Shown in pieces: positions 58,470 through 64,000 of a stretch of DNA of 64,000 nucleotides. The notes under the pieces are model-generated. The model saw only the letters and a program-made list of their open reading frames with translations, was not told where the DNA came from and searched no databases. Each line of letters begins with the position of its first letter. The stretch's first letter is position 1. The stretch is from contig NZ_JACHLP010000003.1 in NCBI RefSeq assembly GCF_014204525.1, positions 481,270 through 545,269 of the forward strand, in the 5' to 3' direction. A program made the position numbers and the translations under genes. The DNA comes from Roseateles oligotrophus. Lineage in GTDB: Bacteria > Pseudomonadota > Gammaproteobacteria > Burkholderiales > Burkholderiaceae_C.

Positions 58470-59093
58470 ATGAGTGCTTCCACCCGCATCGCCATCCTCA
58501 GCTTCGAAGGTTTCAACGAGCTGGACAGCTTCATCGCGCTGGGCCTGTTGAACCGCTTGCAGGCCCAGGGCTTCAAGGCCGAGCTGTGCGGGCCGGGTGG
58601 CACGGTCGGCTCCATGAATGGCGTGCAAGTGCAGCTGCAGCGCCCGCTGGAATGGGCCAACGAGGCCGAGGTGGTCTTGTTCGGCTCGGGCCTCTACACG
58701 CGGGCCATTGCAGAGAACTCGGCCCTGCTGGACCGCCTGCAGCTGGACCCGCTGCGCCAGCTGATAGGCGCCCAATGCTCGGGCAGCCTGCTGCTGGCAA
58801 GACTGGGCTTGCTGGGTCAGCAGCCGGCCTGCACCGATCTGCTCAGCAAGCCCTGGGTGCTCGAAGCCGGTGCCCGGGTGCTGGACGAACCCTTCCACGC
58901 CCAAGGCCCCATCGCCACCGCCGGCGGCTGCCTGGCATCCCAGTATCTGGCCACCTGGGTGATGCTGACGAAGGCGGGCGAAGCCGCCACCCGCGAGGCC
59001 TTGCTCACCGTGGCGCCGGTCGGAGAAAAGGCCGAGTACACCGAGCGCCTGATCGCAACCGTGCAGCCCTTTCTGACACCTCAAACCTGGTAA
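58470..59093 (+). CDS. DJ-1/PfpI-family protein
   Basis: The 207-residue protein has the class-I glutamine amidotransferase-like fold: RIAILSFEGFNELDSF at the start and a nucleophile elbow with cysteine in IGAQCSGSLLLARLGLL, then ATAGGCLASQYLATW. Some members are chaperones or deglycases, others regulators or isonitrile hydratases. The pattern with FEGFNELD is closest to the isonitrile hydratase-like or InhA-type subgroup, but function is not assigned. Convergent with the AraC/GyrI gene. Confidence 0.85.
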   Translation: MSASTRIAILSFEGFNELDSFIALGLLNRLQAQGFKAELCGPGGTVGSMNGVQVQLQRPLEWANEAEVVLFGSGLYTRAIAENSALLDRLQLDPLRQLIGAQCSGSLLLARLGLLGQQPACTDLLSKPWVLEAGARVLDEPFHAQGPIATAGGCLASQYLATWVMLTKAGEAATREALLTVAPVGEKAEYTERLIATVQPFLTPQTW

Positions 59094-59126
59094 GGGATTC
59101 CACACTAGGGCGAGGTTCCGCCTGGC

Positions 59127-60107
59127 CTACAAGCCCCGCAGCGGCACGCAGAGCTGGCACTCAAAGCGGCCGGTGTCCATTTCGTAGCAGGCATCGGCCG
59201 GGTAGTACTCGAAGAAAGGGCGCGAGTCCAGCTGATAGCCGCTCTTGGGCAGCCACTCACGCAGCAGCTCGGTCCAAGCCAGGCTGGCGGCCGGGCCATC
59301 GCCGAAGAATTCGGCGCAGGCGTAGCGGCCACCGGGTAGTTCGGCGATGCCGGCCGGGTTCTTGGCGACAAAGTCCGGCGGCACCGGCACGCAGGCGTCG
59401 TAACGGCATTTGCTGCCTTCGGTGATCAAGGGGTCGTCATGGCCTATGCCATAGCGCGCCTCTTTTTCCAGGCCATGGGCGATCAGCCAGGGCAGGACCT
59501 GCTCGGGCCAGAAACGACTGATGGACGGGCCGTAGGGGCCGATATGGCGCAGATAGGCCACGCGCACCGGCGGCAGGGTTTGGATCGTGACTTTCATGCG
59601 GAACTCCGTTTGTGCAAACAAGGAGCCGCCATGGTTGCCGGAAAGCGGCCCGGGCGGCTGATCAGGATTGCTCAGGCCCTGATCCAGATTGCTCTGCTGC
59701 TGCTCCGCCAGGCGCCGCGCCGCAAACAATTGCTCGGCCCAGCGCCGGGGCGTCTGGAGCCGCCACTGGCTGGGCGTGCAGGCGAAGCGCAGCTTGAAGG
59801 CCCGCGCCAGGGCCTCGCCCGAGCCAAAGCCCACATTCAAGGCAATCTCCAGCACCGGCATGGCGGGCTCGTTGACCAGGTAGAGCGCCGCCACATCCAG
59901 ACGGCGGCGGCGCAGATAGTCGCCCAGGGTCTCGCCCATCCAGGCGGCAAAGACCCGGTGGAAATGAAAGGCCGAGAAATGCGCCACCGCGGCCAGATCG
60001 GCCAGCTCCAGGTCTTGATCCAGATGCCGGTCGATATGGTCCAGCACCTTGTTCATGCGCTGGGTGTAAAGCGCCGAGTTGTCGCGTTCTGTCGGAGTGG
60101 GCTGCAT
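59127..60107 (-). CDS. AraC-family regulator with GyrI-like effector-binding domain
   Basis: The 326-residue protein has two AraC helix-turn-helix units at the N-terminus (MNKVLDHIDRHLDQDLELAD, HFSAFHFHRVFAAWMGE, NVGFGSGEALARAFKLRFACT; about 18-115), a linker and a C-terminal GyrI-like domain (about 170-326; VTIQTLPPVRVAYLRHIGPY, GRYACAEFFGDG). Such proteins, as in Rob or SoxS relatives with a ligand domain, respond to small lipophilic compounds. ATG 60107 was chosen because the upstream extension has no similarity. It converges on the DJ-1/PfpI gene. Confidence 0.92.
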   Translation of the reverse strand: MQPTPTERDNSALYTQRMNKVLDHIDRHLDQDLELADLAAVAHFSAFHFHRVFAAWMGETLGDYLRRRRLDVAALYLVNEPAMPVLEIALNVGFGSGEALARAFKLRFACTPSQWRLQTPRRWAEQLFAARRLAEQQQSNLDQGLSNPDQPPGPLSGNHGGSLFAQTEFRMKVTIQTLPPVRVAYLRHIGPYGPSISRFWPEQVLPWLIAHGLEKEARYGIGHDDPLITEGSKCRYDACVPVPPDFVAKNPAGIAELPGGRYACAEFFGDGPAASLAWTELLREWLPKSGYQLDSRPFFEYYPADACYEMDTGRFECQLCVPLRGL

Positions 60108-60214
60108 GGGCCGAAGTCTAGGACCTGTCACCCACTCAGGCACTCCAGCGATAATCCCGCCCCTTACCTTGAAATTCAGTGCGGGCCTGTTGGCTGAGCG
60201 CACGCCACTAGCCC

Positions 60215-61843
60215 ATGTCCGCCGATCTGCCCTGCCGTATCCAGACCGAAGTCAAGCGCCGCCGCACCTTCGCCATCATCTCCCACCCCGACGCGGGCAA
60301 GACCACGCTGACCGAGAAACTCTTGCTGTTCTCGGGCGCGATCCAGATCGCAGGTTCGGTCAAGGCCCGCAAGGCCAGCCGCCACGCCACCTCGGACTGG
60401 ATGGAGATCGAGAAGCAGCGCGGCATCTCGGTGGCCTCCTCGGTGATGCAGATGGAGTACCGCGACTGCGTGATCAATCTGCTGGACACGCCCGGCCACC
60501 AGGACTTCTCGGAAGACACCTACCGCGTGCTGACCGCCGTGGACGCGGCCCTGATGGTGATCGACGCCGCCAACGGCGTGGAGCCGCAGACCCGCCGCCT
60601 GCTGCAGGTCTGCCGCGCCCGCAACACGCCCATCCTGACCTTTGTCAACAAGATGGACCGCGAGGTGCAGGACCCGCTGGCCTTGATGGACGAGATCGAG
60701 CGCGAGCTGGGCATGACCGTCGTGCCCTTCACCTGGCCCGTCGGCATGGGCAAGCATTTCCACGGCGTGATGGACTTGCGCCAGCAGCAGATGCGGGTGT
60801 TCTCGCCCGGTGAAGACCGGGTGGGTGGCGACGATGAAATCCTGCAAGGCCTGGACAACCCCGCTTACGCCGAACGCTTCGGCATGCAGTACGAGCAGGC
60901 CCAGGGCGAGATCGAACTGGTGCAGGACGCAGCCGCCGAGTTCAATCACGAGGAGTTTTTGACCGGCAAGCAAACGCCGATGTTCTTCGGCTCGGCCGTC
61001 AACAACTTCGGCGTGCAGGAGATTCTGGACGCCCTGGTGGAGCTGGCCCCGGCGCCGGGCGAGCGCGCCGCCATGCAGCGCGTGGTCAAGCCCGAGGAGA
61101 GCAAGTTCAGCGGCGTGGTGTTCAAGATCCAGGCCAATATGGACCCCTCGCACCGCGACCGCATCGCCTTCCTGCGCGTGGCCTCGGGCCATTTCGAGCG
61201 CGGCATGCGGCTCAAGGTGGTGCGCTCGGGTAAAGAGTTACGCCCCAACACCGTGGTGAGCTTTCTGAGCCAGCGCCGCGAACTGCTGGACGAGGCTTTT
61301 GGCGGCGACATCATCGGCATCCCCAACCATGGCGTGCTGCAGCTGGGCGACACCATCACCGAGGGCGAGGCCTTGCAGTTCACCGGCCTACCCTTTTTCG
61401 CGCCGGAAATGTTCCGCAGCGTGGAGGTGGCCGACCCGCTCAAGACCAAGCAACTCAAGGCCGGCCTGCAGCAGCTGGGTGAAGAAGGCGCGATCCAGGT
61501 CTTCCGCCCCATCGCCGGCTCGGTGCTCTTGCTGGGCGCCGTCGGCCAGCTGCAGTTCGAGGTGGTGGCGCACCGCCTGGAGCATGAGTACGGCTGCAAG
61601 GCCCGCATCAGCGGCAGCCGCTTCCAGGTGGCACGCTGGGTCACTTGCGAGGATGAGAAGGAACTCAAGCGCTTCATCGACGCCAATGACCACCGCATGG
61701 CTTACGACGCGGTGGACGCGCCCACCGTGCTGGTGGAATACGCGCCCGAGCTGCGCGCCATCGAGGCCAACTGGCCCAAGATCAAGTTCCATGCGCTGCG
61801 CGAGCACGCCGGCCTGGTGTTCCAGAAGCGGCTGGAAGGCTGA
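60215..61843 (+). CDS. prfC: Peptide chain release factor 3
   Basis: RF3 is the GTPase that removes RF1/RF2 from ribosomes after termination. The 542-residue protein has G1 SHPDAGKTTLTEK, the switch region RGISVASSVMQM, G3 DTPGHQDFSED and G4 VNKMDRE, plus the RF3-specific C-terminus (FDALREHAGLVF-like, FHALREHAGLVFQKR). Length is usual (about 530). A clear terminator follows. Confidence 0.97.
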   Translation: MSADLPCRIQTEVKRRRTFAIISHPDAGKTTLTEKLLLFSGAIQIAGSVKARKASRHATSDWMEIEKQRGISVASSVMQMEYRDCVINLLDTPGHQDFSEDTYRVLTAVDAALMVIDAANGVEPQTRRLLQVCRARNTPILTFVNKMDREVQDPLALMDEIERELGMTVVPFTWPVGMGKHFHGVMDLRQQQMRVFSPGEDRVGGDDEILQGLDNPAYAERFGMQYEQAQGEIELVQDAAAEFNHEEFLTGKQTPMFFGSAVNNFGVQEILDALVELAPAPGERAAMQRVVKPEESKFSGVVFKIQANMDPSHRDRIAFLRVASGHFERGMRLKVVRSGKELRPNTVVSFLSQRRELLDEAFGGDIIGIPNHGVLQLGDTITEGEALQFTGLPFFAPEMFRSVEVADPLKTKQLKAGLQQLGEEGAIQVFRPIAGSVLLLGAVGQLQFEVVAHRLEHEYGCKARISGSRFQVARWVTCEDEKELKRFIDANDHRMAYDAVDAPTVLVEYAPELRAIEANWPKIKFHALREHAGLVFQKRLEG

Positions 61844-61879
61844 TGCCGGAAGGCGTTGGAGGCTGAAAACTCAGCCCCA

Positions 61880-61919
61880 GAAAGCAGCAAGTGCCAGCAC
61901 CGGCCTTGCTGCTTTTTTT
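61880..61919 (+). terminator. Rho-independent terminator of prfC
   Basis: AAGCAGCAAG (61880-61889) pairs with CTTGCTGCTT (61903-61912) and runs into a series of T to 61919. Confidence 0.9.
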
Positions 61920-61981
61920 ATACGCCTGGCGCCCGCCAGCCGCCCGAGCCCACGCCGAGGGGGCAAAGTTTCTGCCCCGAC

Positions 61982-61997
61982 CGTGACGCGAATCACG
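61982..61997. promoter_or_regulatory. CRP/FNR-like site upstream of the PEP-CTERM gene
   Basis: CGTGA (61982-61986) and TCACG (61993-61997) are spaced by 6 bases; GTGA-N6-TCAC is the core of the CRP consensus. It lies 109 bases before the PEP-CTERM gene start. Confidence 0.4.
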
Positions 61998-62105
61998 CTA
62001 TGCCGCCATCACCCTTTGTCCACGGGGATGGCGATGGGCAGGGTCTTCTGAACAATGGCTTCTGTCGCGCTTCACAAGCGCCCCCAGCACTTCCAAAAGA
62101 CCCGT

Positions 62106-62726
62106 ATGAAAAAGCTTTTCGCCTCCCTTGCCCTGCTGGCCTCGCCCCTGCTCGCCCTGGCCGCGACGCCCAATCTGGTGGTCAACGGTAGCTTTGAAGA
62201 CAATCTGCTGGCCAACGGCCAATGGAAAAACTTCAGCAGCCTCAATGGCTGGACCAGCGTGGGCGCCGGCATCGAGCTGCGCAACAACATCGCCGGCAGC
62301 GCCTTCGACGGCCTGAACTATGTCGAGCTGGACACGACCAAGAACAGCAGCATGTTCCAGACCATCGCCACCACGGCCGGCCAGAGCTACAACTTCAGCT
62401 TCGCCTATGCCAACCGCCCCGGCACCCCGGTTTCGACCAATGGCCTGGACTGGACCGTGGACGGCGGCACGACCTGGACGGCACTGGCCGCCCTGCCCGC
62501 GGCCACCGGCAATCACAACTGGACCCCTTTCAGCACCAGCTTCGTCGCCGGCAGCTCGACCCGGATCGGCTTCCGCGCCACCGGCAGCAGCGACACCCTG
62601 GGCAGCTCGCTGGACAAGGTCAGCCTGACCGCGGCCGTGCCCGAGCCCGAAACCTATGCCCTGATGTTGGCCGGCCTGGGCGCCCTGGGTTTTGTGGCCC
62701 GCCGCCGCAAGCGCCAACAAGCTTGA
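62106..62726 (+). CDS. Exported PEP-CTERM protein with a carbohydrate-binding-like domain
   Basis: The 206-residue protein has a signal peptide (LFASLALLASPLLALA-AT), a beta-sandwich domain (NLVVNGSFEDNLL, NGWTSVGAGIELRNN, NYVELDTTKNSSMFQTI) like DUF642/CBM modules, and the C-terminal VPEPETYALMLAGLGALGF followed by RRRK, the PEP-CTERM signal. ATG 62106 was chosen because the leader starts there. It is the second PEP-CTERM protein in this window. A terminator follows directly. Confidence 0.88.
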   Translation: MKKLFASLALLASPLLALAATPNLVVNGSFEDNLLANGQWKNFSSLNGWTSVGAGIELRNNIAGSAFDGLNYVELDTTKNSSMFQTIATTAGQSYNFSFAYANRPGTPVSTNGLDWTVDGGTTWTALAALPAATGNHNWTPFSTSFVAGSSTRIGFRATGSSDTLGSSLDKVSLTAAVPEPETYALMLAGLGALGFVARRRKRQQA

Positions 62727-62760
62727 TGGACTGATCAAATCGCGCCTCCCCGGCACGGCA

Positions 62761-62790
62761 AGCCAGCAGCGCAAGCTGCTGGCTTTTTTC
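62761..62790 (+). terminator. Rho-independent terminator of the PEP-CTERM gene
   Basis: AGCCAGCAGC (62761-62770) pairs perfectly with GCTGCTGGCT (62775-62784), loop GCAA, followed by a T run. Confidence 0.92.
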
Positions 62791-62883
62791 ATTTGGGGCC
62801 GCGCTTTTCCAAGCACAAGAAGATGACGCGCCTATCGGTTTCGCTGGCCGAATCCCTCGCTCGGTGAATACCCTATGGCAATG

Positions 62884-62897
62884 CTACGTAAAGGTAG
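62884..62897. promoter_or_regulatory. CTAC-N6-GTAG dyad upstream of livG
   Basis: CTAC (62884-62887) and GTAG (62894-62897) flank GTAAAG, 80 bases before the livG start. Such TACGTA-type dyads are bound by some NarL/FixJ-class regulators; this assignment is a guess. No clear -35/-10 pair was found beside it. Confidence 0.3.
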
Positions 62898-62976
62898 TTC
62901 CCGTGTCCGCGCCCCGGCTTAGCCCCTACATTGGGGATTCAACTACAAGCCGCCCTGACTCGGTGCGGGACAGCAG

Positions 62977-63747
62977 ATGAGCGAACTCATCCTTGAGACA
63001 AGAAACCTGAGCAAAGAGTTCAAAGGCTTCACCGCCGTGGACGCCGTCAATCTGCAGGTGCAGCGAGGTCATATCCACGCCCTGCTGGGCCCCAACGGCG
63101 CGGGCAAGACCACCTGCTTCAATCTGCTGACCAAATTCCTGGAGCCCACCCGCGGCAGCATTCTTCTCAACGGGGTGGACATCACCGGCGAGAAGTCCGC
63201 CCAGATCGCCCGCCGCGGCGTGATCCGCAGCTTCCAGATCTCCGCCGTCTTCCCCCACCTGACGGTGCTGGAGAACGTGCGCATCGGCCTGCAGCGCTTC
63301 ACCGGCACCAGCTTTCATTTCTGGAAGAACCTCACCGGGCTCAAAGCCTTGGACGCCCGCGTGCTGGCCTTGCTGGAGTTGGTGGACCTGCGCGAGATGG
63401 CCCAGCTCAAGGCCGGCGACCTGCCCTACGGCCGCAAGCGCGCCCTGGAGATCGCCACCACCATGGCCATGGAGCCCACGCTGATGCTGCTGGACGAGCC
63501 CACCCAGGGCATGGGCCACGAGGATGTGGACCGTGTCACCGAGCTGATCAAGCGCGTGGCCGAGGGCCGCACCGTCTTGATGGTTGAACACAATATGAAG
63601 GTGGTCTCGCGCATTGCCGACCGCATCACCGTGCTGGCGCGCGGCGCCGTGCTGGCCGAGGGCGATTACGCCACCGTCTCCAAGCATCCCGCCGTTCTGG
63701 AGGCCTATATGGGCAGCGAAGCCACCGAGTTGCAAGGAGCGCACTGA
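62977..63747 (+). CDS. livG: Branched-chain amino acid-type ABC transporter ATPase LivG
   Basis: The 256-residue ATPase has Walker A GPNGAGKTT, the LivG-type signature LPYGRKRALEIA, Walker B LMLLDEPTQGM and the switch histidine in VMVEHNMKVV. The loop IRSFQISAVFPHLTVLENV is typical of the HAAT family. It probably powers uptake of branched-chain amino acids, though amide, urea or aromatic substrates use the same family. It appears to be first in the operon, with livF next and the permeases presumably beyond the window. Confidence 0.9.
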   Translation: MSELILETRNLSKEFKGFTAVDAVNLQVQRGHIHALLGPNGAGKTTCFNLLTKFLEPTRGSILLNGVDITGEKSAQIARRGVIRSFQISAVFPHLTVLENVRIGLQRFTGTSFHFWKNLTGLKALDARVLALLELVDLREMAQLKAGDLPYGRKRALEIATTMAMEPTLMLLDEPTQGMGHEDVDRVTELIKRVAEGRTVLMVEHNMKVVSRIADRITVLARGAVLAEGDYATVSKHPAVLEAYMGSEATELQGAH

Positions 63748-63770
63748 TGATGATTTTTCCGGGCGCCGCG

Positions 63771-63839
63771 CCGGGCCGCCCCAAGCAAGCCCGCGTCCCC
63801 TCGGGGGACCGGCCGATGTACTCATCGGACGAGGGGCTC
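63771..63839. repeat. Palindromic repeat between livG and livF, same family as in queA
   Basis: CCCCTCG (63797-63803) pairs with CGAGGGG (63830-63836) and, inside it, CCGAT (63813-63817) with ATCGG (63824-63828). The blocks GGGCCGC, CCCCTCGGGGG and CCGATGTAC occur in the same order as in the copy inside queA (27780-27843). Confidence 0.8.
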
Positions 63840-63841
63840 AC

Positions 63842-64000
63842 ATGACGGCACTGGAAATCAAAGACCTGCACGCCTGGTACGGCGAGAGTCACATCCTGCA
63901 TGGCATCAATCTGAGCGTGCAAAAGGGTCAGGTCTTGACCCTCCTGGGCCGCAACGGCGCCGGCCGTACCACCACGCTGCGCGCCATCATGGGCCTGACC
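63842..64000 (+). CDS. livF: Branched-chain amino acid-type ABC transporter ATPase LivF (N-terminal part)
   Basis: Fifty-three codons are visible before the window ends. The start MTALEIKDLHAWYGESHILH and GQVLTLLGRNGAGRTTTLRA fit LivF. The Walker A motif has arginine (GRNGAGRTT) where lysine is standard; from memory this GRT form is common in beta-proteobacterial LivF proteins. It starts 94 bases after the livG stop, with a palindromic repeat between the two. Confidence 0.88.
   Translation, partial: MTALEIKDLHAWYGESHILHGINLSVQKGQVLTLLGRNGAGRTTTLRAIMGLT

Overview
The window is about 64 kb of GC-rich, densely packed DNA from a betaproteobacterium, most likely a Burkholderiales member of the Roseateles/Rubrivivax/Leptothrix type. 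This is inferred from gene content and protein sequence (PEP-CTERM proteins, large TonB-dependent receptors, a PotE-like antiporter, LivG/LivF with lineage-style motifs, and a palindromic intergenic repeat I associate with this group). No rRNA, tRNA, CRISPR array, prophage or intact insertion sequence was seen.

Layout. 0-5.7 kb: the end of a DUF6438-like gene, a cohesin/PEP-CTERM exoprotein, a YkuD-like lipoprotein directly behind a 76-bp palindromic repeat, a DHH phosphoesterase, an agmatinase and an unknown secreted protein. 5.9-9.1 kb: a compact unit of a DdpA-type peptide-binding protein, a LysR regulator and a VanX/DdpX D-Ala-D-Ala dipeptidase. 9.3-13.9 kb: a class-I amino-acid decarboxylase, PotE and a binding protein. 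13.9-17 kb: an S66 LD-carboxypeptidase, an AHSA1 protein and PBP4 (DacB). 17.3-20.1 kb: a TonB-dependent receptor. 20.1-22.7 kb: a two-gene unit with a caspase-like candidate peptidase and a partner, followed by a gene-free stretch of lower GC. 22.7-30.4 kb: a leaderless penicillin-recognising hydrolase with dadA, an alpha/beta hydrolase, tyrB, queA (carrying a repeat inside its reading frame), a small gene split by a 265-bp MITE, and a lipoprotein hydrolase. 30.4-43 kb: a small outer-membrane-type protein, recG, sodC-grpB, trhP, an ABC exporter pair, a large lipoprotein, cyclophilin and FKBP lipoproteins, a second MITE-like element, and panC/panB. 43.2-48.4 kb: an oxidative-stress and DNA-protection block (oxyR, an Ada-like alkyltransferase, katG, dps). 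48.4-53.2 kb: an exporter of TolC, HlyD and two ABC-2 permeases, translationally coupled to dps. 53.2-64 kb: a second TonB receptor with a long leader, an OPT transporter, a DJ-1/PfpI protein, an AraC/GyrI-like regulator, prfC, a PEP-CTERM protein, and the start of a livG-livF operon that runs off the window.

How the genes work together. Several separate loci handle D-amino acids, short peptides and cell-wall fragments: DdpA/DdpX, S66 carboxypeptidase, DacB, YkuD-like lipoprotein, DadA with a penicillin-recognising partner, and the OPT transporter. This suggests peptidoglycan turnover and peptide scavenging. OxyR, KatG, Dps and lipoprotein SodC form a peroxide/superoxide defence set. Agmatinase, decarboxylase and PotE belong to polyamine metabolism.

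The best candidates for something new are the caspase-like/propeptide-like pair (20.1-21.8 kb), the MITE that interrupts a small conserved gene and whose excision would restore the frame (28.8-29.5 kb), the palindromic repeat translated inside QueA (27.8 kb), and the dps-coupled exporter that lacks an ATPase gene (47.9-53.2 kb). All calls rest on reading the sequence; no database search was possible.
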